A stretch of 64,000 nucleotides of DNA from Cupriavidus sp. MP-37 (GCF_020618415.1 NZ_CP085345.1:310001-374000), one strand, 5' to 3'; positions 1-9,011 are shown, counted from the first letter of the stretch. Notes: generated by a model from the letters alone, not told the origin. Translations and numbers: made by a program.

Positions 1-502
1 GGAAGCTCTCGCAGACGCGATAGTCGGCGTCGAGCACATCGAGCGTCAGGCGCAGCAGCTCGGCATCGGCAAACACCGCCTCGGGCGTGCCGCCGTGCTG
101 GCGCAGGTCGGCGCTCAGCGCGGCATCGCCACGCAGTGCCGCCAGCCGGTCCGGATCGCGACAGGTGGGGGCGGCGCAGCCGGACACCAGCAGCCGCTGC
201 GGCAGGGCGTGGCCGCGTTCGCGCAGCAGGTGGCACAGGCGCCAGGCCAGCAGCCCGCCCATGCTGTGCCCGAACAGCGCATAAGGCACCGCCTGGCGCT
301 CGAGATGGCGGCACAGGACGTCGGCCATTTCTCCCGCCAGCGCCTCGAAATCGCGCAGCAACGGCTCGTCGAGCCGGGCACCGCGGCCCGGCGGCTCCAG
401 CGGGACCAGACCGATCGCGGCGGGCAACAGGCGCCGCCAGCGCAGGTACGCCGTGGCGCTGGCCCCCGCGTACGGCAGGCAGAACAGCTGCAATGGCGCC
501 AT
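1..502 (-). CDS. Type II thioesterase (partial, runs off left edge)
   Basis: N-terminal 167 residues of an alpha/beta-hydrolase thioesterase of the kind that edits mis-primed carrier proteins in non-ribosomal peptide assembly lines. The start reads MAPLQLFCLPYAGAS, the usual N-terminus of the GrsT/TEII family, followed by PLEPPGRG and, near residue 95, the nucleophile elbow GHSMGG. The ATG is 2 nt past the MbtH stop codon, so the two genes form one transcript. The C-terminal Asp/His of the triad lies outside the window. Its pairing with MbtH shows that the NRPS genes continue to the left. Confidence 0.9.
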   Translation of the reverse strand, partial: MAPLQLFCLPYAGASATAYLRWRRLLPAAIGLVPLEPPGRGARLDEPLLRDFEALAGEMADVLCRHLERQAVPYALFGHSMGGLLAWRLCHLLRERGHALPQRLLVSGCAAPTCRDPDRLAALRGDAALSADLRQHGGTPEAVFADAELLRLTLDVLDADYRVCESF

Positions 503-504
503 GA

Positions 505-726
505 TCAGGCGCCCGTCTGCGCTTGCGCCTCCATGAAGCGGCGCAGGCTGAGCGGACGCATGTCCACCCAGGTGCGCTCGATATAGTCGAGGCAGGCCTG
601 GCGGCTGCCGCTGAACCCCGCCGCACGCCAGCCGCCGGGCACGGCCTTGTAGTCCGGCCAGAGCGAATACTGTTCTTCGTGGTTGACGAGGACCAGGAAA
701 GTGGCGTCGTCGCGGTCGAAACTCAT
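505..726 (-). CDS. MbtH-like protein
   Basis: A complete 73-residue MbtH-family chaperone, which binds and activates NRPS adenylation domains. The family signature is intact: [10 protein letters not shown] near residue 15, VPGGWR, CLDYIE, and the terminal [10 protein letters not shown]. It is the first gene after a PvdS-type promoter (784-807) and lies directly ahead of the type II thioesterase. Cupriavidus makes NRPS lipopeptide siderophores (cupriachelin, taiwachelin), and with this iron-starvation promoter that is the best guess for the operon. The exact product cannot be read from two genes. Confidence 0.95.
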   Translation of the reverse strand: MSFDRDDATFLVLVNHEEQYSLWPDYKAVPGGWRAAGFSGSRQACLDYIERTWVDMRPLSLRRFMEAQAQTGA

Positions 727-783
727 GGCGGGCTCCCGTTCAGTGCAAAGTGTGTGGCGCCATCTGGCGCATCACCCTGTTCG

Positions 784-807
784 ACGAAGGCGGAACGGGA
801 ATATTTA
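784..807 (-). promoter_or_regulatory. PvdS-type iron-starvation sigma promoter
   Basis: On the minus strand the sequence is CTAAAT (808-803), then exactly 16 nt, then CGT (786-784). This matches the (G/C)TAAAT-N16-CGT iron-starvation box recognised by PvdS-like ECF sigma factors. The CGT lies 57 nt upstream of the MbtH ATG, so it fits the promoter of the siderophore operon. The sigma factor gene is not in the window. Confidence 0.75.
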
Positions 808-817
808 GGCGGGAAGG

Positions 818-841
818 GGGCCGCGGCGGCCGCCGCGGCCC
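818..841. repeat. 24-bp perfect GC palindrome
   Basis: Every base in 818-841 pairs with its mirror, and the arms consist only of G and C. It lies downstream of the SRPBCC gene and just upstream of the iron-starvation promoter of the MbtH operon. It could form a hairpin that insulates the two units, but no T-run follows, so it is not a standard intrinsic terminator. Confidence 0.6.
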
Positions 842-923
842 GATGGGGCAGGGCCGGGGGAAATCCGGGTCATGCCGCGGCCTGCCCGGCCAGGCCGCGA
901 CCGCGCTGGTCACACCGAAGCCG

Positions 924-1340
924 TCATGCCCGGGCCTCGATGAACTCCTTGAAGCGCTTCAGGTCGCCCTCGACCTTGCGTTTCAGCACGCCGGCGGCAT
1001 CGCCGACCGCCTCGACCACGCCCTCGGTTTCATAGTTCATCCGCACCGATACCCGGGTCGCGCCCGCATCCAGCGGTTCAAAATTCACCTGGCCCGAGTT
1101 CTCCGCGCCGGCGACGCTGCGCCACGCGATGCACTGGTCGGCGACGTTCTGCGTTATCTCGGCATCCCACTCCTTGTGCTTCCCGCCGACCTCGGCGCGC
1201 CAGTGCAGGCGGCGGTCATCGAGCTGCCTCACCTCTTCGACCCCCTCCATGAACCGCGGAAATTCCTCGAACCGGCACCATTGCTGATACGCGACCTGCA
1301 CCGGCACCCGGACGTCAATCGACTCTTCGATGGTTGACAT
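924..1340 (-). CDS. SRPBCC / polyketide cyclase-dehydrase family protein
   Basis: A 138-residue START/Bet v1-like protein. The N-terminus MSTIEESIDVRVPVQVAYQQWCRFEEFPRFMEGVEEV matches the family of small SRPBCC proteins that carry a P-x-x-x-A-x-x-x-W-x-x-F-x-x-F-P-x-F-M pattern. The start at 1340 is preferred over the upstream in-frame ATG because an AAGGAGGT-like ribosome site stands immediately before it. The family binds hydrophobic ligands, but no ligand or reaction can be assigned here. It lies 256 bp past the end of the BCCT gene on the same strand and is probably transcribed separately. Confidence 0.8.
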   Translation of the reverse strand: MSTIEESIDVRVPVQVAYQQWCRFEEFPRFMEGVEEVRQLDDRRLHWRAEVGGKHKEWDAEITQNVADQCIAWRSVAGAENSGQVNFEPLDAGATRVSVRMNYETEGVVEAVGDAAGVLKRKVEGDLKRFKEFIEARA

Positions 1341-1596
1341 AGCACCTCCTTTTTTCAAAAGGCGGGCGAACCGGTGCAAATCCCGTTCCAGAGGCCCGGC
1401 GCGGCGCCGACTCCCGCGGCAGCAAGCGTGGCGCCAGCGGTGCAGAAATTACGCGCAGGGCTGGAAGAACAGGTCGGGAACATCGGATACCGTTGGAACC
1501 GCGGCGTGCCGATGCCGCCACACGGCGGGGGTGGCGGGGATCGGCTGTCCTTGCAGTGGCCAGGAAGAGGGCAGGGAAGCTACCCCGCTGCCCGCC

Positions 1597-3687
1597 TCAT
1601 TCCGCTTCACCGGTCAGCGACGAATGCCCGGGCGCACGCCGCAGCAACTGCGTGCGCCGGTCGGCGGCCAGCGACAGGTAGCGCTCATAGTGGCGCAGGA
1701 TGTCGGCGATGATCTCTTCCTGCCGCAGGTACTGGATGTCGTAGCCCTCGCGGCCATCCTCGAAGAACGTCACCGGCGCATAGGCGTGCTGGCGCCGCGC
1801 CTCCGGCTCGGCCGCCTCGCGCACCAGGAACGAAGGCAACGGCTGGCGCCGGCAATGCACGCCGTAGACGAAATCGCGCATGTCCGCCACCGGGATGGTC
1901 AGGCGCGCACCCGGGCCGCCCGGCTCGCCCGGTTCTGTATCGTCCGTGTGCAGCCGCACCGAGCTGTCGACGCCGCGCCGCGCCAGCTCGGCCGATACGT
2001 CGCGCATCGCCGGCACCACTGCGCCTTCGATGAACTGCCGCACATCGGCCTCGCTGGGCTGGTGGACAATCTGCGCCAGCCGGCGGCGCCAGTGCTGGCC
2101 GCTCCAGAAGCTGGTGGCCGGCGCCAGCTCCTGCGACGAATGCGCGAGATCCGCCTGCAGCCCCTGCCATAGCCCGTAGCACAGCGCCAGCATTACCAGC
2201 GCCACCGGCAGCGCCGCCACCAGGGTCATGGCCTGCAATGCCTTGAGGCCGCCGGCCACCATCAGGATGGCGGCAGTGGCGCCCAGCACCGCGGCCCAGA
2301 ACAGCCGCTGCCACACCGGCGAGCCGCTCGCGCCCTGCGAGGCAATGGTGTCGATGACGAAGGCGCCGGAATCCGCCGAGGTCACGAAGAACACCGCGAT
2401 CAGCACGATCGCGAGCCACGACAGCACCGTGCTGAACGGGAAATAGCCGAAGAAGCGGAACAGCAGCGCGTCGACATTGCCGGCCGCCTGCCCCAGCGCG
2501 CCCGCGGCGGCATGCATGTCGAGCCAGATCGCGGTATTGCCGAAGGCCGTCATCCACACCAGGTTGAACGCGGTCGGCACCAGCAGCACGCCGATCACGA
2601 ACTGGCGAATGGTCCGCCCGCGCGAGATGCGCGCGATAAACATGCCGACGAACGGCGACCACGAAATCCACCAGGCCCAGTACAGGATGGTCCAGTCGCC
2701 GAACCAGCCGGCATCGCGCGTGGGGGCATAGGCATAGGTCCGCAGCGACAGGCCCGCCACGCCGGACAGGTAGTTGCCGATGTTGTCGCTGAGCGCGCGC
2801 AACAGCGTCACGGTCGGCCCCTCGACAATGATGAAAGCCAGCAATACGAAGGCGAGCGTAAGGTTCAGCTCGGACAGGCGGCGCACGCCCTTGTCCAGAC
2901 CCGTCGCCGCCGAGATGCCGGCCAGCGCCACCACGGCCGCCACCAGCCCCACGCGGAAACCCGCGCCGCCGGTATCCCAGCCGACCACCTGCTCCAGCCC
3001 CGCGCTCAGCTGCAGCACGCCGTAGCCGAGCGTGGTGGCAATGCCGGCGATGGTGCCGACCAGCGCGAACGCATCGACGGCATGGCCGGCAACGCCGTTG
3101 ATGCGCTGATGCAGCACCGGATAGAGCCCCGAGCGCATGGTCAGTGGCAGGTTATAGCGAAAGCCGAAGTACGCCAGCACCAGCCCCATCACGCCATACA
3201 CCGCCCAGGCATGGAAGCCCCAGTGGAAGAACGTCATCAGCATGGCCTCGCGCGCGGCCCCGGGCGTGCCGCCGGCGACGGTCGGCGGCTTCAGGTAGTG
3301 CTGCATCGGCTCGCCCACGCCGAAGTACATCAGCCCGATCCCCATGCCCGCGGCGAACAGCATCGCAGTCCACGAGACAAAACTGAACTCGGGCCGCGCA
3401 TCGTCCGGCCCCAGCCGGATATCGCCGAAACGGCTGGCCGCCACCAGCACCAGGAACAGCAGGAAGATGGTGACGGTAATGGTGTAGAACCAGTCGAAAT
3501 GGCTCGTGACCCAGGCCTGCGCCTGCGAGAACATGGCATCGGCCTGGCGCGGATACGCCGTGCAGAACACCAGCAGCAGGCCCACGACCAGCAATGCGGG
3601 GACGACTACCTGGGGCTTGAGCGTGGTGCGCGGGCGCGCGGGGGGCGGGCCGGAGGTGCCGGGCGCGGCTGCGTGCGGATCGTTCAT
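1597..3687 (-). CDS. betT: BCCT-family betaine/carnitine/choline transporter, BetT-like
   Basis: A 696-residue inner-membrane sodium- or proton-coupled symporter for quaternary ammonium osmolytes. About 12 hydrophobic segments are visible. The glycine-rich TM3 stretch MGIGLMYFGVGEP is present, as is the BCCT signature WAWWISWSPFVGMFIARISRG in the middle. The long C-terminal cytosolic tail (about residues 530-696) is typical of choline transporter BetT, where it senses osmotic stress. AGGAG precedes the ATG. No betA/betB genes are next to it, so substrate assignment within the family is by length and tail only. Confidence 0.85.
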   Translation of the reverse strand: MNDPHAAAPGTSGPPPARPRTTLKPQVVVPALLVVGLLLVFCTAYPRQADAMFSQAQAWVTSHFDWFYTITVTIFLLFLVLVAASRFGDIRLGPDDARPEFSFVSWTAMLFAAGMGIGLMYFGVGEPMQHYLKPPTVAGGTPGAAREAMLMTFFHWGFHAWAVYGVMGLVLAYFGFRYNLPLTMRSGLYPVLHQRINGVAGHAVDAFALVGTIAGIATTLGYGVLQLSAGLEQVVGWDTGGAGFRVGLVAAVVALAGISAATGLDKGVRRLSELNLTLAFVLLAFIIVEGPTVTLLRALSDNIGNYLSGVAGLSLRTYAYAPTRDAGWFGDWTILYWAWWISWSPFVGMFIARISRGRTIRQFVIGVLLVPTAFNLVWMTAFGNTAIWLDMHAAAGALGQAAGNVDALLFRFFGYFPFSTVLSWLAIVLIAVFFVTSADSGAFVIDTIASQGASGSPVWQRLFWAAVLGATAAILMVAGGLKALQAMTLVAALPVALVMLALCYGLWQGLQADLAHSSQELAPATSFWSGQHWRRRLAQIVHQPSEADVRQFIEGAVVPAMRDVSAELARRGVDSSVRLHTDDTEPGEPGGPGARLTIPVADMRDFVYGVHCRRQPLPSFLVREAAEPEARRQHAYAPVTFFEDGREGYDIQYLRQEEIIADILRHYERYLSLAADRRTQLLRRAPGHSSLTGEAE

Positions 3688-3776
3688 GCAGGCTCCTGTC
3701 GCGTTGTACCGGCTTGCATGATGCCAGAGCGGGGGTATTAAGGGGGCGACGCGATGGTTGCCACTGATGGTTTGCT

Positions 3777-3895
3777 CCCCTCTCCCGCGTGCGGGAGAGG
3801 GGCAGGGGGTGAGGGCAGGCCGTGGCTATGCCGACACACCCACTTCGTTGACGCGCCGGCCCTCACCCCGGCCCTCTCCCGCAAGCGGGAGAGGG
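3777..3895. repeat. Inverted pair of GC-rich hairpin elements (REP/BIME-like)
   Basis: Two copies of an approximately 40-nt element lie head to head. Each carries a strong hairpin: 3777-3802 has a 12-bp stem with a GT loop, and 3872-3895 has an 11-bp stem with an AA loop. Both are built on CCCTCTCCCGC. The adjoining CCCTCACCC-like arms are also inverted copies of each other. The pair sits 60 nt downstream of the citrate synthase stop codon and 90 nt upstream of the BCCT start. It could terminate the siderophore operon and is likely one of many copies in the genome. Confidence 0.75.
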
Positions 3896-3955
3896 AGAAC
3901 CCCCGGCGGCGGGGTAACGCGTAGCGGCAATCGCCGTGCGCGCGTGGTCGCGGAA

Positions 3956-4732
3956 TCAGCTTGCGCACTCACGCCGGTAGCCCGCCACCAGCTGCTTCAT
4001 GGCGCGGAAGGCCGTGGCGCGATCGTCTCCCAGCAGGAAGGCGTGCACGCCTTGCTCGCGCCACTGCTCGCACTGTCCGGCCGCACGCGGAATGGCGCAG
4101 AACGGCACGCCCCGCGCCTGGCAGGCCTGGGCGATGCGGCGGATCGCAGCCTGCACGGCAGGATGCTGGGCGTCGGCGGGAACGCCCAGGCTTTGCGACA
4201 GGTCGATCGCGCCCTCCAGCACCATGTCGATGCCTGGTACGGCAACGATCTCTTCGATCGCGTCGACGCCTTCCCGGTCCTCGATCATAGCCACTACCAT
4301 CAGTTCGCGGTTGGCCCGCTCCATGTACTCGGGCAACGACAGGGTACCGAAGCCGGTGGTGCGGCCGCCGGCGATGCCGCGCTTGCCGAGCGGGTGGTAG
4401 CGCGCGCTGTGGACCGCCAGTTCGGCGCTCGCGCGGCTGCATACGTGCGGCACCACGATGCCCTGCGCGCCGGCATCCAGTACCCGCAGGATGACGTCCG
4501 GCGCTGCCCACGGCACCCGAACCAGTGCCGTGGTACCAGCGCATTCCGCGGCGCGGATCATGTTTTCGAGCGTCTGCGGGTTCACGCCGACATGCTCGAG
4601 ATCCAGGATCACGAAGTCGAAGCCGGCGTAGCCGATCATCTCTGTCATCAGCGGCAACGGCAGCGAGTTGATCAGCCCGAACACCTCGCGCCCGGCCGCG
4701 AGCGCGGCCCTGAGCTGGTTAGGCTGCAGCAT
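3956..4732 (-). CDS. SbnG-like citrate synthase (HpcH/HpaI aldolase fold)
   Basis: A 258-residue protein of the HpcH/HpaI aldolase family. Fold residues include VILDLEHVGVNPQ, ALVRVPW, GAQGIVVPHV, AMIEDREG and GAIDLSQSLG. In the staphyloferrin B system the homologue SbnG makes citrate from oxaloacetate and acetyl-CoA for siderophore assembly. Position as the last gene of a citrate-based siderophore operon supports that role here. The start at 4732 overlaps the decarboxylase gene by 14 bp, showing translational coupling. A true aldolase role is the alternative, but family resemblance plus context favour a dedicated citrate supply independent of the TCA cycle. Confidence 0.8.
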   Translation of the reverse strand: MLQPNQLRAALAAGREVFGLINSLPLPLMTEMIGYAGFDFVILDLEHVGVNPQTLENMIRAAECAGTTALVRVPWAAPDVILRVLDAGAQGIVVPHVCSRASAELAVHSARYHPLGKRGIAGGRTTGFGTLSLPEYMERANRELMVVAMIEDREGVDAIEEIVAVPGIDMVLEGAIDLSQSLGVPADAQHPAVQAAIRRIAQACQARGVPFCAIPRAAGQCEQWREQGVHAFLLGDDRATAFRAMKQLVAGYRRECAS

Positions 4733-5951
4733 GGGCGTCCTCGACCGGCAGGTAGCAGTGCCGCGGGTGCGGGTGGCGCAGGAAGTCGTGGTGCGAGATA
4801 TGCCAGGCATAGGCGCCGGCATACGGGAACACCACCAGGTCGCCGGCGCGCACGCTGTCGACGTACGCATCCTGCGCGAGGATGTCCTTGGGCGTGCAGA
4901 GCTGGCCGACCACGCTGACGCGCGCCTGGCGCACGCCGGGGCGGGCGAACGGATAGCGCCATGACGACACCGGCAGCACCCGGAACGGGTGGCTGTGCCC
5001 CTGCGCGTAGGGCGTGCGGAAGTGGTGCGTGCCGCCGCAGGCCACGGCGAAGGCACGGTCGAAGGCGTGCTTGACGTCGATCACCTCCATGGCGTAGTAG
5101 CCGCAGAACGCGGTGATATAGCGTCCGCATTCGAAGCGCACGGTCAGCCCGTCGCGCTGCGCCGACAACGCCGGCAGGCCTTCGGCAAAGCGGCGCCAGT
5201 CGAACTGCCGTTCGGGCTCGCGGTAATTGACGCCGATGCCGCCGCCGACGTTGACCTGGTCCAGCGTGTCGAGCCCGTATTGCGCGCGCCAGCGCCTGAC
5301 CTGCTGCAGGTAGGCATCGAGCAGGCGCAGGTGGGCAGCGGCGTCGAGCTGGTGGGACATCAGGTGGAAATGGAAGCCGCGCAGCCGGATTTCCGGGTGG
5401 GCACGCAGCCATGCCAGGCACGCGGGCAGCTGGTCGCCGGCGATGCCGAACGGCGTGGGCTTGCCGCCCATCATCAGCGTGGTGGCCTGCAGCCCCTCGA
5501 CGGCCAGGTTGACCCGCAGCAGAACCGGCGCGGTGACGCCGCGCTCGCGCGCGAGCCAGGCCAGGCGTTCCAGTTCATGCAGGCTTTCCACGTGCAGCGC
5601 CTCGACCCCCAGTTCCAGCGCGCCGGCCAGTTCCGCATCGGTCTTGCCGGGTCCGCTGAAGATCAGCGGCACCTCGGCAAAGTGCTCGCGCACCCAGGCC
5701 AGCTCGCCGCCAGAGGAAATCTCGAAGCCATGCGCCAGCGGTGCCAGGGTCTGCAGGATCGGCAGGTCGGAGTTGGCCTTGATCGCGTAGAACAGCTCGA
5801 AACCCGGCGGCAGGCTGCCCGCGATGGTGGCGGCGTGCGCGCGCAGCGCCTCGAGGTCGTAGACGTAGGCGCTGAGCGGAGCGCCGGCGTCGGCGAGCGC
5901 GTGGTGCAGGTGGTTGGCGACGTGCGGCCAGCGCAGTGCGGGGGCGGTCAT
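4719..5951 (-). CDS. pvsE: PLP-dependent siderophore decarboxylase (PvsE/SbnH type)
   Basis: A 410-residue group IV (DAP/ornithine-type) decarboxylase. The PLP lysine is in YAIKAN near residue 55. EISSGGEL, HFHLMSHQ, VNVGGGIGVNY, FECGRYI and the late CTPKDILA / AGAYAWHISHHDF segments follow in the family order. In vibrioferrin biosynthesis the PvsE homologue decarboxylates a serine-derived unit to leave the ethanolamine part; in staphyloferrin B, SbnH does the equivalent step on a citryl-Dap intermediate. It overlaps the gene upstream (ATGA, 4 bp) and the citrate synthase downstream (14 bp). The exact substrate is inferred from operon composition. Confidence 0.85.
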   Translation of the reverse strand: MTAPALRWPHVANHLHHALADAGAPLSAYVYDLEALRAHAATIAGSLPPGFELFYAIKANSDLPILQTLAPLAHGFEISSGGELAWVREHFAEVPLIFSGPGKTDAELAGALELGVEALHVESLHELERLAWLARERGVTAPVLLRVNLAVEGLQATTLMMGGKPTPFGIAGDQLPACLAWLRAHPEIRLRGFHFHLMSHQLDAAAHLRLLDAYLQQVRRWRAQYGLDTLDQVNVGGGIGVNYREPERQFDWRRFAEGLPALSAQRDGLTVRFECGRYITAFCGYYAMEVIDVKHAFDRAFAVACGGTHHFRTPYAQGHSHPFRVLPVSSWRYPFARPGVRQARVSVVGQLCTPKDILAQDAYVDSVRAGDLVVFPYAGAYAWHISHHDFLRHPHPRHCYLPVEDAHAAA

Positions 5952-7801
5952 TGCGATGCCGCCTCCAGGCCGGCGAAGGGGATCGGATTGGCGACGGGCA
6001 CGTAGGTGGAAGCGCGGTCGGCGCGCTGGAAGAAGCGGTTGCTGAAGTTGGTCTTGGCCGGGAAGGGGCGGCCGGCCAGCAGGCCGTTGATGCGCTGCGC
6101 CGACGCCGCATTGCCGTGGCGATGCTGGTAGGCATGCAGGTGATGGCGCACCACCGACCACAGCCGCGCGCTCAGGGCCTGCCTGCCGGCACCGAGTTGC
6201 GCGATCACTTCGCACAGGTTGTTGACGAACAGGCAATAGGCGACGCGGTTCCAGCCCTGCTCCTCGTCATACCACAGCGACGACCGGGCGCGCTCGCTGA
6301 GGCCGGGCATGGACGACGCGGGATGGCGCGAAGGCGTCAGCTTGACCCCCTCGAAATCGCGCAGGAACAGCTGGGCGGGCATGTCCTGGCGCAGGCCCAG
6401 CACCACGTTCTGCAGGTGCGGCTCGAAGATGACGCCATGCGCGAAGAACAGGTGGAAGACCGGGTAAACCAACTGCTCCACATAGGCGGAGAACCAGCGC
6501 TCGGTCATCGCATCCACCGTGATCCCGGCCCGCGCGGCAAGCACCGTGAGCAGGCGCTGCATGCGCGCATCGCCGTAGTAGTGGTTGCCGAACAGCGAGC
6601 CGGCCAGCAGCGGCACGCAGTCGGGCGCGCGCAGGGTATCCACGCTCTGGCGCAGGATCAGGCCGAAGCCTTCGATGATCTGGCGGTTCTGCTCGATGTC
6701 GGCGTGCCTGAGGTCGACCGACAGGAACGCCGGCTCCTCCATCAGCGCCAGCCCCGGGAAAGCCCGCGCCAGCTCGGGCAGCAGCGGACGCAGCACGCGG
6801 TTGACGTGCATGGCGCTCTCCAGCTCATACCATGCATTCTTGCGCACGCAGTTGGTAATGCGGATATTCAGCGACAGCTTGTAGAAGTACGGATTGCCAG
6901 GCTGGTACAGGGTCCGGATCGACGACGTGGGAAAGAAGTCCGCGCCGTGCGTACCCAGGTCCTGCAGGCGTCCGCTTGCCAGCGCATCGCGCACCAGCGG
7001 ATGCCCGCGCAGGTAGCCGGCCTGCCACGGATGGACCGGCACCGCGACGCGGTCGGCGGATACGGCCGGGGCGTGCGCGGCGATCAGCTGGTCGCAACCG
7101 GTGTCGAGCAGCGACTGCTGCGCAATGTCATCGCGCGGCACCGCGAACCACGCCAGCGCGAAGCGCGTGCGCAGTTCCGGCGAGTAGCGCAGCAGGTCCT
7201 CGTCGGAGAAGCCCTGCCGGCTTTTCGGCGTGGGATGGAAGGGGTGGCCGAAGGTCAGCGATTGTTCGGAATCGATATAGGCGTCGACCGGGTCGGCCGG
7301 GATGGTTGCGGCTACCGGCACGGACAGTACTTCTGTGCTGACGGCGACGCTGTTGCGGATTTGCTCCATCAGCTCGGTGTTGGGCTGCAGCTCGTGCTGT
7401 TGCGCCATTTCGCGCAGCAGCAGCGCGGCCAGCGCTTCCCAGTCGAGCAGCGCCCACGGTTTGTTCTCGGCCTTGTGGAAGACCGGCGACAGGTAGCGGT
7501 AGTTGCCGGTCAGCCAGGCACCGCCGACCACGACCAGCAAGCGGTCGTGGATCTGCGGCAGCTGCACTTCCAGCACCTGGGCCGGCTCGCGCTGCAGGGT
7601 CATGGCGATGGTCGCGGGCCAGTCGTTCTGCCCGTTGGGCGGACCGACGCGCAACTGGCCGGCGGGGGCCGCGACTTCGCGGCAGTAGCAGTTCAGCAGC
7701 GTTTCCTGGCAGCGCCGCGCGGCGGCCAGTCCGGCCAGTTCCGCCATTTCAGCCAAGGGGCGGCGCGTGCCGGCATGTTCCATCTTGCTTTGCGTTTGCA
7801 T
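5948..7801 (-). CDS. pvsD: NIS siderophore synthetase, IucA/IucC family (PvsD-like)
   Basis: A 617-residue ATP-dependent carboxylate-amine/alcohol ligase of the NRPS-independent siderophore family. Conserved blocks include FGHPFHPTPKSRQG near residue 190, VHPWQAGYL, PTSSIRTLY, YKLSLNIRITNCVRKN, and the C-terminal FerrIII reductase-like region with FEPHLQNVVLGL and LFLRDFEGVKL. In the vibrioferrin pathway two such enzymes flank the exporter gene, as here. A GAGG motif lies upstream of the ATG at 7801; a second in-frame Met (MEHAGTRR) is a less likely start. The stop overlaps the decarboxylase start by 4 bp. Confidence 0.9.
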   Translation of the reverse strand: MQTQSKMEHAGTRRPLAEMAELAGLAAARRCQETLLNCYCREVAAPAGQLRVGPPNGQNDWPATIAMTLQREPAQVLEVQLPQIHDRLLVVVGGAWLTGNYRYLSPVFHKAENKPWALLDWEALAALLLREMAQQHELQPNTELMEQIRNSVAVSTEVLSVPVAATIPADPVDAYIDSEQSLTFGHPFHPTPKSRQGFSDEDLLRYSPELRTRFALAWFAVPRDDIAQQSLLDTGCDQLIAAHAPAVSADRVAVPVHPWQAGYLRGHPLVRDALASGRLQDLGTHGADFFPTSSIRTLYQPGNPYFYKLSLNIRITNCVRKNAWYELESAMHVNRVLRPLLPELARAFPGLALMEEPAFLSVDLRHADIEQNRQIIEGFGLILRQSVDTLRAPDCVPLLAGSLFGNHYYGDARMQRLLTVLAARAGITVDAMTERWFSAYVEQLVYPVFHLFFAHGVIFEPHLQNVVLGLRQDMPAQLFLRDFEGVKLTPSRHPASSMPGLSERARSSLWYDEEQGWNRVAYCLFVNNLCEVIAQLGAGRQALSARLWSVVRHHLHAYQHRHGNAASAQRINGLLAGRPFPAKTNFSNRFFQRADRASTYVPVANPIPFAGLEAASQ

Positions 7802-7829
7802 TGTCTTGTGACCTCGTTCTCGTGAGGGA

Positions 7830-9011
7830 TCAGAGCGGGCTCATCCGCTGTCGGGCGGTAAGAAGGTAGGCAACGGCCGGCACCAGCAGCGCTGCGCCCA
7901 GCAGGTAGGGGGCGGGCTGGCCGGCCACGCTGACGGCGGCGCCGGCGCCAAGCCCGGCCGCGACGCCACCCCATTTCGAACTGCTTTCGAACCAGCCGAA
8001 GGTGCGGCCGGCGTTGCCGGCATGCACCACGCTGGCGACCAGCGCATGCAGCGCGATAAAGCCGACCGTCATGGCGACGCCCATCAGCACCCGCCATGCC
8101 ACCAGCGCGGGCAGCTGCAGCGGCGCCGCCTGCGCCAGCAGCGCGACGGCCAGCGTGCCGTAGGCGGCAGCAAGCAGCGTCAGCGACGGCGCCAGCCCCA
8201 GCCGCCGCGACAGCAGCGGTGCCGCGCCCAGGTACACCAGGTGGGGCAGTCCGAACAGCAGCCCGGCCGTGGCCGTGGAGATGGCGGGCAGGCGCTGCTG
8301 CAGGTCCGGGATGAAATAGGGGAACGTCGCCACGGTGGCAAACACGAACGCGAACTGCAGCACATAGATCTGGCGCGGCGTGGCCGGTGCCACCGTGCCG
8401 GCGTCACCGGCGCCGCCAGCGCGCGTGGCAGGTCGCCGCGCCGCGCCGCTGGCGTCGGCCGCGGGCAGGCAGGCGATCAGCGCGGCGGCGACCAGCGGCA
8501 GCAGGGCCAGCCAGCGGTACAGCACGATCGGCGCTTCGGCCCCCATCCACAGGCCGAGGCAGGCCGGCGCCGCCACCAGCGCGGCGCGTGCCGACCACTG
8601 CATCGCCGTCAGGCTGCGGGTGAGGGCGGGGCCGCTGACGACCGTGGCCAGGTAGGCGTTGGAGGCCGAGAACGTCCCGCCCAGCACGCCCTGCAGCACC
8701 AGCGCCGCCAGGAATGCAAGCGAGCTGGTCGCGTAGCTGGCGAGCAGGAAGCTCGCCGCCAGCCCCAGTTGCGCGCGCATCAGCAGCGGCTTCTTGCCGA
8801 AGCGGTCCGCGAGCCGGCCCCACCATGGCGCCGAGATCGCCGCCAGCAGCGTTGGCACCACGTAGAACGCGCCAGCGAGCCACGGCACGTCGTTGTGCAG
8901 CGAGCGCTGCAGGATCAGGGCGAAGAACGGCGGCATGCCCAGCGCTGCAAACGCGGCGATGAAATGGCACAGCATCACCACCGCGACAACCTGCCGCGTG
9001 CCGGCGCTCAT
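7830..9011 (-). CDS. pvsC: MFS siderophore exporter (PvsC-like)
   Basis: A 393-residue major facilitator with 12 predicted membrane segments. It has the TM2-3 loop motif GRLADRFGKKPLL and a second-half loop LSRRLGLAPSL. Placement between two NIS synthetases matches PvsC of vibrioferrin clusters, which exports the finished siderophore across the inner membrane; SbnD plays this role in staphyloferrin B. Its start overlaps the stop of the upstream synthetase by 4 bp. The 28-bp gap to the next synthetase is the only gap in the operon. Confidence 0.88.
   Translation of the reverse strand: MSAGTRQVVAVVMLCHFIAAFAALGMPPFFALILQRSLHNDVPWLAGAFYVVPTLLAAISAPWWGRLADRFGKKPLLMRAQLGLAASFLLASYATSSLAFLAALVLQGVLGGTFSASNAYLATVVSGPALTRSLTAMQWSARAALVAAPACLGLWMGAEAPIVLYRWLALLPLVAAALIACLPAADASGAARRPATRAGGAGDAGTVAPATPRQIYVLQFAFVFATVATFPYFIPDLQQRLPAISTATAGLLFGLPHLVYLGAAPLLSRRLGLAPSLTLLAAAYGTLAVALLAQAAPLQLPALVAWRVLMGVAMTVGFIALHALVASVVHAGNAGRTFGWFESSSKWGGVAAGLGAGAAVSVAGQPAPYLLGAALLVPAVAYLLTARQRMSPL

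Noticed and set aside
5936..7825. Long open frames (200-820 codons) on the strand opposite real genes, for example 5936-7825 (+), 9077-10921 (+) and 32656-35115 (-)
   Set aside because: They mirror well-supported genes codon for codon, have Arg/Gln/His-rich composition typical of antisense GC-rich DNA and no family motifs.
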